A DNA stretch of 64,000 nt from Bacteroides finegoldii DSM 17565. GTDB taxonomy: Bacteria > Bacteroidota > Bacteroidia > Bacteroidales > Bacteroidaceae. The stretch spans positions 258,305-322,304 of the forward strand of contig NZ_GG688317.1 of assembly GCF_000156195.1 (NCBI RefSeq), read 5' to 3'. This document shows positions 35,881 through 44,961 of this stretch, in pieces. The notes under the pieces are model-generated. The model had not been told where the DNA came from, did no database searches, and worked only from the letters and a program-made list of their open reading frames with translations. The translations under genes were made by a program, and so were the position numbers. Positions within the stretch are counted from its first letter, which is position 1, and the number at the start of each line of letters is the position of its first letter.

Positions 35881-37317
35881 ATGCTAAAAACGATGAAAGG
35901 AAAATATATTCTATTTCTATTTTGTAGTCTCTTCTTATGCGAAGTTTCTGCGCAAACATTGGAACAGGCACGCGCTTTGTTCACAAAAGGCGAATATGAG
36001 AAAGCCAAACCTGTCTTTAAAAGGTACGTAAAATCTCAACCGTCCAACGGAAACTACAACTATTGGTATGGCGTGTGCTGCCTGAAAACCAGAGAAGCCG
36101 AAGAAGCGGTGAAACCTCTCGAAATGGCAGTCAAGAAGCGTGTAGCTAGCGGACAGCTTTATTTAGGCCAGGCTTATAACGGAACATATCGTTTCGAAGA
36201 GGCAGTAGAATGTTTTGAAGAGTATATCGCTGATTTGAAGAAGCGTAAAAGAGCAACCGAAGAAGCAGAGAAACTACTGGAAAAGAGCAAAGCTGATCTC
36301 CGTATGTTGAAAGGTGTTGAAGATGTTTGTATTATCGACAGTTTCGTTGTAGATAAAGCAACGTTTCTGAATGCTTATAAAATTAGTGAGGAATCGGGAA
36401 AACTGTTTACTTTCAACGAGTTCTTCCAAACAGGAGGAGATCACGAAGGTACTGTCTACGAAACTGAAATCGGGAATAAAATCTATTACAGCGAGAAGGG
36501 TGAAAGAGGTAGTCTGGATATACTTTCCAAAAACAAGTTGCAGAATGAATGGAGCAACGGACGACCACTGCCGGGTAGTATCAATGATGCAGGAAACGCA
36601 AACTATCCTTATGTAATGGCAGATGGTGTGACTATTTATTATGCCAGTGACGGTGAAGGATTGGGAGGTTATGATATTTTTGTCACCCGTTACAATACCA
36701 ATACCGATACTTATTTAGTACCGGAAAACGTGGGTATGCCGTTCAATTCTCCATACAATGATTATATGTACGTCGTTGACGAATATAACAATCTAGGCTG
36801 GTTCGCTTCCGACCGTTTCCAACCGGAAGGAAAGGTATGTATCTATGTATTCATTCCCAATAATTCAAAACAGACTTACAACTACGAAGCGATGGATCGG
36901 AAGCAGATGATTCGGCTGGCACAAATCCATTCTTTGAAAGAAACCTGGAAAGATAAACAAACGGTTGCAGAAGCCCTGCAACGTCTGGAAGCCGCTATCA
37001 GCCATAAGCCCAAAGAACGTCGAAAGGTCGATTTTGAATTTGTCATTGACGATAATACAACTTATTACCTGATGACTGACTTTAAGTCCGCCAAAGCCAA
37101 ACAGCTTTTCCTGCGTTACCGACAAATGGAAAAAGATCATCTGCAACAGGAAGAAAAACTGAACAACTTGCGACAACAGTATTCCACTGGCAATAAACAG
37201 GAAAAAGAGAGAATGGCTCCTGCTATCCTCGACCTGGAAAAGCGGATATTGCAGATGTCAGAGGAATTGGCAGCTCTCGAAATAAATGTGCGTAATGCAG
37301 AAAAACAAAATAATTAA
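35881..37317 (+). CDS. Exported TPR and PD40 (WD40-like) protein
   Basis: A 478-residue envelope protein. A signal peptide (KGKYILFLFCSLFLCEVSAQ) is followed by TPR repeats (about 25-125, ARALFTKGEYEKAKPVFKR and NYWYGVCCLKTREAEEA). Next is a PD40 beta-propeller region (YVMADGVTIYYASDGEGLGGYDIFVT, WFASDR) and a C-terminal coiled coil (about 415-478). The order resembles OmpA-associated proteins of Bacteroidetes that link envelope layers, without the OmpA domain. First gene of a unit with nfeD and floA; ATG at 35893 is an alternative start. Confidence 0.82.
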   Translation: MLKTMKGKYILFLFCSLFLCEVSAQTLEQARALFTKGEYEKAKPVFKRYVKSQPSNGNYNYWYGVCCLKTREAEEAVKPLEMAVKKRVASGQLYLGQAYNGTYRFEEAVECFEEYIADLKKRKRATEEAEKLLEKSKADLRMLKGVEDVCIIDSFVVDKATFLNAYKISEESGKLFTFNEFFQTGGDHEGTVYETEIGNKIYYSEKGERGSLDILSKNKLQNEWSNGRPLPGSINDAGNANYPYVMADGVTIYYASDGEGLGGYDIFVTRYNTNTDTYLVPENVGMPFNSPYNDYMYVVDEYNNLGWFASDRFQPEGKVCIYVFIPNNSKQTYNYEAMDRKQMIRLAQIHSLKETWKDKQTVAEALQRLEAAISHKPKERRKVDFEFVIDDNTTYYLMTDFKSAKAKQLFLRYRQMEKDHLQQEEKLNNLRQQYSTGNKQEKERMAPAILDLEKRILQMSEELAALEINVRNAEKQNN

Positions 37318-37329
37318 TAACCCTGAACT

Positions 37330-37801
37330 ATGGATATACTCATTATCGCCGTTCTCATTATTACCGCAGTTATACTGTTCCTGGTAGAACTGTTCGTTAT
37401 TCCCGGCATTAGTCTGGCTGGAATCTCAGCACTGGGATGCATTATCTATGCCAACTATTATGCGTTTGCAAATATTGGAATGGCGGGAGGATTTATCACT
37501 TTGGGCATATCGGCTATTGCCTGTATCGGTTCACTGATCTGGTTTATGCGCTCAAAGATGCTAGATAAGCTGGCTTTAGAAAAAAGACATCGATTCGAAA
37601 GTAGACCGCAGCGCAGAACAAAGTGTAAAAGTAGGTGATACAGGTATAAGTACTACCCGCCTCGCACAAATCGGTTATGCGGAAATCAATGGAAACATTG
37701 TGGAAGTAAAGTCGATGGACGGTTTTCTGGACGAAAAGACTCCGATTATCGTCAACCGTATCAGTGACGGGACAATTATGGTTGAGAAACACAGAAAATA
37801 A
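37330..37801 (+). pseudogene. NfeD-like membrane protein interrupted by a frameshift
   Basis: The gene reads as an NfeD partner of flotillin: hydrophobic N-terminus (IIAVLIITAVILFLVELFVIPG and following helices) then an OB-fold domain (VGDTGISTTRLAQIGYAEIN, GNIVEVKSMDGFLDEKTPIIV). The frame breaks at a run of six A (37580-37585) after residue about 84, where five A would keep it open. The first frame stops at 37638; the second runs to 37801. Either a +1 A mutation or sequencing error, or slippage during expression, would explain it. The floA neighbour 43 bases on fixes the identity. Confidence 0.8.
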
Positions 37802-37844
37802 TTATTCTTTTGCAGAAATAATATTCACTTAATACAAACTATCA

Positions 37845-38846
37845 ATGGAAACATCTTTCTATTTGCCTATCTTTCTGATAGCCGGAGGTATTATCTTCCT
37901 GATAATATTTTTCCATTACGTGCCGTTCTTCCTGTGGTTGTCGGCCAAAGTATCGGGAGTACACATCTCGCTGATACAATTATTTTTAATGCGTATCCGT
38001 AATGTTCCGCCGTATATCATCGTACCGGGCATGATCGAAGCTCACAAGGCCGGTTTGAAAAACATCACACGTGATGAACTGGAAGCACACTATCTAGCCG
38101 GTGGACATGTCGAAAAAGTGGTCCATGCGCTTGTATCCGCATCAAAAGCGAATATTGAGCTGCCTTTTCAGATGGCTACCGCTATTGACTTGGCAGGACG
38201 TGACGTATTTGAAGCTGTACAGATGTCCGTTAACCCGAAAGTGATTGATACTCCTCCGGTAACGGCTGTCGCAAAAGACGGTATCCAGTTGATTGCCAAA
38301 GCTCGTGTTACGGTACGTGCCAACATTCGTCAATTAGTGGGCGGTGCCGGAGAAGATACAATCCTCGCCCGTGTAGGTGAAGGTATCGTTTCATCGATCG
38401 GTTCTTCCGAGAATCATAAATCGGTACTCGAAAATCCGGATTCTATCTCCAAACTTGTACTCCGTAAGGGACTGGATGCTGGAACTGCTTTCGAAATTCT
38501 ATCTATTGATATCGCGGATATCGATATAGGTAAGAATATTGGTGCCGCTTTACAGATTGACCAGGCTAATGCAGACAAGAATATCGCTCAGGCAAAAGCA
38601 GAAGAACGCCGTGCTATGGCTGTAGCTTCCGAACAGGAAATGAAAGCGAAAGCACAAGAGGCACGCGCAAAGGTAATCGAAGCGGAAGCGGAAGTTCCGA
38701 AAGCAATGGCAGAAGCTTTCCGTAGCGGTAATTTGGGTATCATGGATTATTACCGGATGAAGAATATCGAAGCTGACACCTCCATGCGTGAAACGATTGC
38801 CAAACCGGCAGCAGGCAATGCAGGGAATCAGCCTTTGAGCAAATAA
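37845..38846 (+). CDS. floA: Flotillin-like protein FloA
   Basis: A 333-residue SPFH-domain scaffold of membrane microdomains. An N-terminal hairpin membrane segment (about 5-32) is followed by the SPFH domain ([38 protein letters not shown]), then a coiled-coil of Ala/Glu repeats ([20 protein letters not shown] and on). Length and order match FloA/YqfA. It is coded right behind nfeD, the usual partner. Confidence 0.95.
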   Translation: METSFYLPIFLIAGGIIFLIIFFHYVPFFLWLSAKVSGVHISLIQLFLMRIRNVPPYIIVPGMIEAHKAGLKNITRDELEAHYLAGGHVEKVVHALVSASKANIELPFQMATAIDLAGRDVFEAVQMSVNPKVIDTPPVTAVAKDGIQLIAKARVTVRANIRQLVGGAGEDTILARVGEGIVSSIGSSENHKSVLENPDSISKLVLRKGLDAGTAFEILSIDIADIDIGKNIGAALQIDQANADKNIAQAKAEERRAMAVASEQEMKAKAQEARAKVIEAEAEVPKAMAEAFRSGNLGIMDYYRMKNIEADTSMRETIAKPAAGNAGNQPLSK

Positions 38847-38854
38847 GTTACAAC

Positions 38855-38955
38855 AAACACCGGAATCTGATTTCATTTCAGTCTCAAGATGTACTCCCCT
38901 TTCCTAACGGAAAAGAAAGAGTCTTCTTCTGAACTTAAATCCGGTTCCGGTGTTT
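38855..38955 (+). terminator. Terminator stem after floA
   Basis: AAACACCGGAA (38855-38865) pairs with TTCCGGTGTTT (38945-38955), followed by further T; the 79-nt interior can fold as well. Confidence 0.6.
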
Positions 38956-39003
38956 TTATTTTTATAGCAACAACATATTGTAAAACTAAAGCCTTTTAAT
39001 AGC

Positions 39004-39882
39004 ATGAAAAAGTACTTTCCATCCTCTGAATTAATTATCAACGAAGACGGTTCGGTATTCCACCTTCACGTAAAACCTGAATGGTTGGCAGATAAAGTAA
39101 TCTTGGTAGGCGATCCGGGACGTGTAGCACTCGTAGCTTCTCACTTTGAAAATAAAGAATGCGAAGTGGAAAGCCGCGAGTTTAAGACGGTTACAGGTAC
39201 GTATAAAGGAAAACGAATCACCGTAGTTTCCACCGGAATAGGTTGTGACAACATCGATATTGTCATGAATGAGTTGGATGCACTGGCTAATATTGATTTC
39301 AATACACGAGAAGAAAAGGATGAGTTCCGTCAATTGGAATTAGTACGCATCGGTACATGCGGCGGTTTGCAACCCAATACTCCGGTAGGTACATTCGTTT
39401 GTTCCCAGAAGTCTATCGGCTTCGACGGTTTATTGAATTTCTACGCCGGACGCAATGAGGTATGTGATCTGCCTTTCGAGCGTGCTTTTCTTAATCACAT
39501 GGGATGGATGGGAAATATGTGTGCTCCTGCTCCCTATGTAATTGATGCAAGCGAGGAACTGATTGAACGGATTGCCCAAGACGATATGGTACGTGGCGTT
39601 ACAATTGCCGCCGGAGGGTTCTTCGGTCCACAAGGACGTGAGCTGCGTGTTCCTTTGGCAGATCCGAAACAAAACGACAAAATCGAAGCATTTGAGTATA
39701 AAGGATTCAAGATTACCAATTTCGAAATGGAGAGTTCGGCTTTGGCTGGTCTCAGTCGGCTGATGGGACATAAAGCTATGACTGTCTGTATGGTGATTGC
39801 CAATCGACTGATTAAGGAAGCCAACACCGGATATAAAAATACCATTGATACGTTGATTAAGACTGTTCTTGACAGAATATAA
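39004..39882 (+). CDS. Nucleoside phosphorylase (uridine phosphorylase type)
   Basis: A 292-residue PNP/UDP-superfamily phosphorylase. Phosphate site VGDPGRVALVASHFE, RIGTCGGLQPNTPVGTFV and the nucleoside-binding FEMESSALAGLSRLMGHKA are conserved. It salvages nucleosides by phosphorolysis; uridine is the most likely substrate, but the family also includes purine enzymes. Confidence 0.92.
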   Translation: MKKYFPSSELIINEDGSVFHLHVKPEWLADKVILVGDPGRVALVASHFENKECEVESREFKTVTGTYKGKRITVVSTGIGCDNIDIVMNELDALANIDFNTREEKDEFRQLELVRIGTCGGLQPNTPVGTFVCSQKSIGFDGLLNFYAGRNEVCDLPFERAFLNHMGWMGNMCAPAPYVIDASEELIERIAQDDMVRGVTIAAGGFFGPQGRELRVPLADPKQNDKIEAFEYKGFKITNFEMESSALAGLSRLMGHKAMTVCMVIANRLIKEANTGYKNTIDTLIKTVLDRI

Positions 39883-39888
39883 ATATAT

Positions 39889-39935
39889 AAAAAGTCAGCG
39901 CCACCATTCTGCTATGATGGTGACACTGACTTTTT
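39889..39935. terminator. Bidirectional terminator between the phosphorylase and the kinase remnant
   Basis: AAAAAGTCAG (39889-39898) pairs with CTGACTTTTT (39926-39935), with an inner CACCAT/ATGGTG pair. It serves the two convergent genes. Confidence 0.8.
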
Positions 39936-39940
39936 ATCGT

Positions 39941-41337
39941 TTATCCGATATAAGATTCAATTGTCTCTTTCAGTTTTTCCAAAGAATAAGGCTTGGAGAT
40001 CACAGCATTGCATCCGGCTTGAATGGCTTGTTGCTGTTCCGTATAAAAAGCGTATGCCGTAACCGCAATTAATAGGTACGGAAAGGGAAATGGTACGTAT
40101 CTTTTCAGTAGCTTGAATACCGTCCATCACCGGCATACGGATATCCATCAGAATCAAATCCGGCTTTTCACGAACTCTTTATGGCATTCGACAAAAAATT
40201 GAAAAGTACCTGCATCACCCGGTTACGATCGGTAGATGTCCAATATTCTCCTTCCGGGCGGATAACTTTCAATAAGTGCATTTCCGATTTTCCGGATTCT
40301 ATACGTGACAAGTCCAGAATATCATTAATCAACTGTAACAGTAAATTGCTATTCTTTTGAATGATCTCCAAATATTGCAGCTTTTCTTCTTCGTTCTCTG
40401 TCACCGCAATTATCTCCGAAAAACCGACAATAGCATTCAACGGAGTACAAATCTCATGACTCATATTTGCCCAAAAGACAGACTTCATCTTGTCAGCTTT
40501 TTCCGCCCGCCGTTTAGCTTCGATCAACTCTTGCGAACGACGAATCCGATCACCGATATCGTGTATCAGAGCAAGTACCTTATTCCCTTCAAAGGGGGCG
40601 ATACGTGCCTGAAAATAATTCGGCTTCCATCTACTTCAAGTGGGTATTCTATTTCTTTTAATTTTCCATCTTGCAAGCACTCCCGAATATTACACAGAAA
40701 CAGATCACTGACTTCGGGAGAATAAATATCTTGCCCATCTACACCACGTAACACTTCCACCGGATGAAGCAAAACGGTATCCGGTGTCATCAGCACATCG
40801 GTAATAAAAAAATTATCATCAAAAATAAAAAATGAATTCTGGCAACGCCTCTATTATCTTACGATTGTGCTCTTCCAGATGATTGATATACTGTTCTTTC
40901 TCACATTGCGAAGTGACGTTTACCGTATATGCCAATAATTTATCAGCAAGACGTCCGTCCTGAGTACCCTTATAAGACAGAAAATGATCTTCCAGCCAGA
41001 TCACTTCACCATGCTTGCCTACACAACGTACTTTAATCTGTGATATTTTTGAATCCGATGCGAGCATCTTGGAAAAAGCAGTTTGATAGGCCTTCACATC
41101 CTTCGGATAGGCAAAGCGATAAAAGTCATCGATATCTTTAAAAACAATTCCAGCTTCTTTCAAGCCTAATGTACGAAAATAGTCATCCGTGAAGGAACAC
41201 TTTCCTGTAGATATATCATATTCCCACAAAGCAATTTGGTGTGCAGCAAGTACAGAGAGTATTTTCTGTGAATTTTCCCGTATGATTTCACTATTCTCAC
41301 TTTGGGAATATAAATTTGTGTCTGGCTCCATAAGCAT
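39941..41337 (-). pseudogene. Hybrid sensor histidine kinase broken by deletion and frameshifts
   Basis: Reading from the start at 41337: a PAS domain (GKCSFTDDYFRTLGLKEAGI), a frameshift near 40815, a second PAS piece (40566-40796), another shift near 40560, then HisKA with the phospho-acceptor His in FWANMSHEICTPLNAIVGFSE. The N-box remains (RVMQVLFNFLSNAIK) but the rest of the HATPase domain and the first half of a receiver are missing; the sequence jumps straight to EKPDLILMDIRMPVMDG. One more shift near 40070 separates it from VISKPYSLEKLKETIESYIG, the receiver's end. It cannot make a working kinase. Its promoter is still visible. Confidence 0.88.
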
Positions 41338-41371
41338 TATATTATTTCATTTGGCATATCACCGCACACAG

Positions 41372-41379
41372 CAAATATA
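41372..41379 (-). promoter_or_regulatory. -7 element (TATATTTG) for the kinase pseudogene
   Basis: Exact TAnnTTTG on the minus strand, 35 bases before the start. Confidence 0.55.
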
Positions 41380-41432
41380 AACAAATAAAGTACAAGTTGT
41401 ACAGAATCTTATCTTTTTTACTCAGAAACAAT

Positions 41433-41440
41433 TATCTTTG
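41433..41440 (+). promoter_or_regulatory. -7 element (TATCTTTG) for mnmE
   Basis: Exact TAnnTTTG. It overlaps the first codon of the longest frame (41438), so translation must start further in. Confidence 0.65.
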
Positions 41441-41458
41441 CAGTCTCCAAAAAGAAAT

Positions 41459-42859
41459 ATGATGAACCAAGATACTATCTGTGCTATTGCTACCGCTCAA
41501 GGCGGTGCTATCGGAAGCATCCGTGTTTCCGGTCCGGAAGCAATTTCCATCACCAGCCTTATATTCAAACCGGCAAAACCGGACAAATTGTTTAGTGACC
41601 AAAAGCCATATTCTTTGACTTTTGGACGTATATACGACGGAGACGAAATTATCGACGAAGTACTTGTCAGCCTTTTTCGCACGCCTCATTCCTACACGGG
41701 AGAAGATAGCACGGAAATTACTTGTCATGGTTCTTCTTACATTCTTCAACAGGTGCTACAACTGCTGATCAAAAAGGGTTGCCGCATGGCTCAACCGGGA
41801 GAATATACGCAGCGGGCATTTCTCAATGGAAAAATGGATTTAAGTCAGGCGGAAGCCGTTGCCGATTTAATCGCATCCTCATCTGCCGCTACCCATCGGC
41901 TAGCCATGAGTCAGATGAGGGGTGGCTTCAGCAAAGAATTAACTGATTTACGCAACAAGCTATTGAACTTCACTTCTATGATTGAGCTGGAATTGGATTT
42001 CAGCGAGGAGGATGTTGAATTTGCAGATCGGTCGGCATTAAAAAAGTTAGCAGATGAGATAGAACAAGTCATTTCTCGTCTAGTACAATCCTTTAATGTG
42101 GGTAATGCTATCAAAAGTGGTGTTCCCGTAGCAATTATCGGTGAAACGAACGCGGGAAAGTCTACTTTATTGAATGTTTTATTGAATGAAGATAAGGCTA
42201 TCGTCAGTGATATTCATGGGACAACACGCGATGTTATTGAGGATACTATTAGTATTGGAGGAGTTACTTTCCGGTTTATTGATACTGCCGGAATCCGGGA
42301 AACTAATGACAAGATCGAAAGTTTAGGTATTGAACGTACTTTCCAAAAGTTAGAGCAAGCAGAAATTGTACTCTGGATGGTGGATTCTGTAAACGCCGCA
42401 TCTCAAATTGAACAGTTATCAAAAAAGATTATCCCACGTTGTGAAGGAAAGCACTTGATCGTAGTATTCAATAAAGCTGATTTAATTGAAGATGTACAAA
42501 AAAGTAATTTATCAGCTTTATTGGAGAATTTCCCACAAGAATCTACAGAGCATATTTACATCTCAGCTAAACGAAGAGAGAACACTAATGAATTACAAAA
42601 AATGCTTATCAATGCTGCGCATTTGCCAACAGTAACACAAAATGATGTCATCGTAACAAATGTAAGACATTACGAAGCCTTAAGCAAAGCTTTAGATGCT
42701 ATTCATAGAGTACAAAATGGACTTGACTCACATCTTTCAGGGGATTTCCTTTCACAAGACATACGTGAATGTATCTTTTTCATTTCCGATATTGCAGGAG
42801 AAGTGACTAACGATATGGTACTGCAAAATATCTTTCAGCACTTTTGCATCGGCAAATGA
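41459..42859 (+). CDS. mnmE: tRNA modification GTPase MnmE
   Basis: With MnmG it makes 5-carboxymethylaminomethyl-uridine in tRNA wobble positions. About 466 residues. N-terminal formyl-THF-binding domain (IAT.QGGAIGSIRVSGPEA), alpha-helical domain, and G domain with G1 GETNAGKS (about 228-235), DTAG (about 275), NKAD (about 338). The catalytic C-terminal CIGK is intact. The start ATGATG at 41459/41462 is chosen from the promoter position. The mobile element lies directly downstream but does not alter the gene's end. Confidence 0.96.
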   Translation: MMNQDTICAIATAQGGAIGSIRVSGPEAISITSLIFKPAKPDKLFSDQKPYSLTFGRIYDGDEIIDEVLVSLFRTPHSYTGEDSTEITCHGSSYILQQVLQLLIKKGCRMAQPGEYTQRAFLNGKMDLSQAEAVADLIASSSAATHRLAMSQMRGGFSKELTDLRNKLLNFTSMIELELDFSEEDVEFADRSALKKLADEIEQVISRLVQSFNVGNAIKSGVPVAIIGETNAGKSTLLNVLLNEDKAIVSDIHGTTRDVIEDTISIGGVTFRFIDTAGIRETNDKIESLGIERTFQKLEQAEIVLWMVDSVNAASQIEQLSKKIIPRCEGKHLIVVFNKADLIEDVQKSNLSALLENFPQESTEHIYISAKRRENTNELQKMLINAAHLPTVTQNDVIVTNVRHYEALSKALDAIHRVQNGLDSHLSGDFLSQDIRECIFFISDIAGEVTNDMVLQNIFQHFCIGK

Positions 42860-42900
42860 TGGCTTAGAAACAGCCGTAACCAACTATAACCATTTAGAAT

Positions 42901-42925
42901 AAAGTCGTTGTATATCAGCGACTTT
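42901..42925 (+). terminator. mnmE terminator
   Basis: AAAGTCGTTG (42901-42910) pairs with CAGCGACTTT (42916-42925), then TTCTATTTT. Confidence 0.75.
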
Positions 42926-43026
42926 TCTATTTTAACACTTTCCAATCCGTATTTGGAAGTAACGGTTTTTATCCATATTTTTCCTACATATTTCTACCGC
43001 GACAGAAATTCACGGTTAGCCCGAAT

Positions 43027-43080
43027 GTCACAGTGACGCATTAGTTGACGTGTGTTGACAGTGGTTTACATGTGTTGACA
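43027..43080. promoter_or_regulatory. 10-bp phased repeats and palindrome upstream of the first HTH gene
   Basis: Four consecutive 10-mers (43041-43080) share GTTgAC: TTAGTTGACG, TGTGTTGACA, GTGGTTTACA, TGTGTTGACA. A palindrome GTCAC-a-GTGAC is at 43027-43037. Spacing of one helical turn suggests binding of a multimeric protein, likely the HTH protein encoded 50 bases downstream. Confidence 0.6.
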
Positions 43081-43117
43081 AAATCCGGGAGAAATAAGGC
43101 GAAATTATCCCCGATAT

Positions 43118-43125
43118 AAAGGAGG
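43118..43125 (+). promoter_or_regulatory. Strong Shine-Dalgarno site AAAGGAGG
   Basis: Placed 6 bases before the ATG at 43131. Such a strong site is uncommon in Bacteroides and fits foreign or plasmid-type origin. Confidence 0.6.
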
Positions 43126-43130
43126 AAAAT

Positions 43131-44009
43131 ATGGAAGTAAGAAAGATTTGCCAATGGTGTGGAAAACCATTTATAGCTCAAAAGACAACGACTTGTTATT
43201 GTAGCCACCAATGTTCCAATCTTGGCTACAAGGAACGTATCCGGGAACGTAAGCGGCAGTTGAAACGGTCGCAAGAATTATTGCAACCTCGGCAAGCTGC
43301 CGAGGGGCAGGATTTCTTCTCTTTTGCCCAAGCAGCAAAGTTAATGGGCGTAACCAGACAGTACATATATAAATTGGTAAAGGAATCGAAACTTCGGGCT
43401 TCACGTATTAGCGGCAAGAAGTCGCTCATCCGCCGTGCGGACATCGAACTGATGATGAAAACCAAACCTTATGAGCGCATCATGCCCAAAGAGGACTTCG
43501 ACATCACCGAGTATTACACTGCCAAAGAGATTGCCGATAAATATAAGGTCAACGCCAAATGGGTGTGGACTTATACACGGCAGCACAAAGTCCCGAAAGT
43601 GCGCATCCGCCAGTTCAACTATTACAGCAAGAAACATATCGATGCTGCCTTTGCCAAATACGAGGTGGATTCCGACCTGACCGAATGGTACACGCCCGAA
43701 GAGATTCAGGAGAAGTACGGCATGACACGTGTCGCCATCCGTTCGCAGGTGTATCGGAATAACATTCCATCCAAGAAAGAGCATGGGCAGATATTCTACT
43801 CCAAGCTCCACTTCGACCTATCGAAAAGTTCCGAACAGGAGAGCAAGGCGGAATACTACACCGTCAAGGAGGCAATGGAGAAATTCAATCTATCCCGTGA
43901 TTCGGTTTACGGTATTCTGCAATTCCATCAGATTAATCGTGAGAAGAACGGACGGTTCGTCAGATTCCTGAAAGTGGAGTTTGACAAGGTAATGGGTGTC
44001 CGTAAGTAA
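43131..44009 (+). CDS. Cys-ribbon and multi-HTH DNA-binding protein
   Basis: A 292-residue protein. Residues 1-40 hold a zinc-ribbon-like motif (ICQWCGKPFIA and CYCSHQCSN). Then come an excisionase-type HTH (QAAKLMGVTRQYIYKLVKESKL) and three related units beginning YYTAKEIADKYKV, WYTPEEIQEKYGM and YYTVKEAMEKFNL, each a helix-turn-helix with a wing. Members of this group accompany integrases of Bacteroides mobile elements and likely bind repeated sites. It is preceded by 10-bp phased repeats. No integrase follows directly; the next one belongs to a second, similar protein at 44398. Confidence 0.78.
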   Translation: MEVRKICQWCGKPFIAQKTTTCYCSHQCSNLGYKERIRERKRQLKRSQELLQPRQAAEGQDFFSFAQAAKLMGVTRQYIYKLVKESKLRASRISGKKSLIRRADIELMMKTKPYERIMPKEDFDITEYYTAKEIADKYKVNAKWVWTYTRQHKVPKVRIRQFNYYSKKHIDAAFAKYEVDSDLTEWYTPEEIQEKYGMTRVAIRSQVYRNNIPSKKEHGQIFYSKLHFDLSKSSEQESKAEYYTVKEAMEKFNLSRDSVYGILQFHQINREKNGRFVRFLKVEFDKVMGVRK

Positions 44010-44232
44010 CCAATTATAGACTTCTGTAAATTATTCCAAAATTAATCCCTGATGAAGGATTTCTGCATGGTTACATTACAGAGTTTTGCCAGCGAATTAA
44101 TAATAACCATAAAAATATATCAGTATGCATGAGTGTAAAACCGTAACATTAAGGACACGTCCTTTAAAGAACAGGATGCTGTCTTTCTACTTGTTAAGTA
44201 AACTTGACAAGCAAACAATAAACAAACATATG

Positions 44233-44265
44233 AAATCCGTGTAACTCATGCAGTTACACGGATTT
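44233..44265 (+). terminator. 13-bp perfect terminator hairpin
   Basis: AAATCCGTGTAAC (44233-44245) pairs exactly with GTTACACGGATTT (44253-44265), followed by TTCTTTG. Confidence 0.8.
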
Positions 44266-44316
44266 TTCTTTGTGTTAATTTATGTCACTCTTGGCTTGTT
44301 TTTTGGATTTTTAACG

Positions 44317-44324
44317 TAAATTTG
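44317..44324 (+). promoter_or_regulatory. -7 element (TAAATTTG) for the integrase module
   Basis: Exact TAnnTTTG about 74 bases before the HTH gene at 44398. Confidence 0.65.
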
Positions 44325-44397
44325 CGCCAAATCGTTCACGCGACACTTTGGTCGGTGAAGTTCAACAAAAGATAAATACACCTTATTATATAACTAT

Positions 44398-44961
44398 ATG
44401 GCACAGGCAAAATACGAGATTCGAAGGAAATGCCCTATCTGTGGTGCGGTGTTCCAAATTCGCACCATTGATGCTGTGTATTGTTCGAAGCAATGTTCCG
44501 ATGTTGCTTACAAGAGGAAGAAAGACAGAGAGGCAAAAGAAGCCAAGTACGAAGAGTTGGCAAAAGAGATACCTGACATACGAGAATATCTTTCGGTTCA
44601 GGAGGCCGTTGCCGTTTATTGCGTTGAACGAGACACTTTGTATCGTGAGATTCGTAAGGGTAAGATTCCATCAGTCAATCTTGGCACGAAACAACTCAGA
44701 TTGAATCGTGCAGACCTTGAACTGCGTTACCCAAGAAGAAAGAAGGTAAGGAAGGCTGCCAAGAAGCCTATACCAAAAACATACAACATGGAACCAGAGA
44801 ATTGCTATACCATCGGAGAAATCTCAGAGAAGTTTAGGATTCATGATTCATCCGTATGGGCACATATCCGCAAGTTCTCCATCCCTACCCGACAGATAGG
44901 TAACTATGTTTACGCTCCAAAATCAGAAATCGACAAACTCTACAAATCCATCAAACTATGA
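44398..44961 (+). CDS. Cys-ribbon and double-HTH protein paired with the integrase
   Basis: A 187-residue relative of the protein at 43131. The N-terminus carries CPICGAVFQI and YCSKQCSDVAYKRKK, then HTH units LSVQEAVAVYCVERDTLYREI and YTIGEISEKFRIHDSSVWAHI. Its end overlaps the integrase start by four bases (ATGA), so the two are co-translated; it is probably an excision or directionality factor. Confidence 0.8.
   Translation: MAQAKYEIRRKCPICGAVFQIRTIDAVYCSKQCSDVAYKRKKDREAKEAKYEELAKEIPDIREYLSVQEAVAVYCVERDTLYREIRKGKIPSVNLGTKQLRLNRADLELRYPRRKKVRKAAKKPIPKTYNMEPENCYTIGEISEKFRIHDSSVWAHIRKFSIPTRQIGNYVYAPKSEIDKLYKSIKL

Larger units (their letters stand above)
44010..44397. other. Intergenic region before the integrase module
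   Basis: No gene is seen. It includes a strong hairpin at 44233-44265 and a TAnnTTTG promoter at 44317-44324. It may hold one attachment end of the element, but the other end is outside the window, so no att repeat can be identified. Confidence 0.5.

Noticed and set aside
37330..37638. A genuine short 102-aa NfeD variant
   Set aside because: The sequence after the A6 run in this frame is basic and unlike the family, while the other frame carries the expected OB-fold; a frameshift explains both.
43041..43080. CRISPR or plasmid iterons
   Set aside because: The units are 10 bp with no spacers, and no replication initiator gene is adjacent; an operator is more likely.
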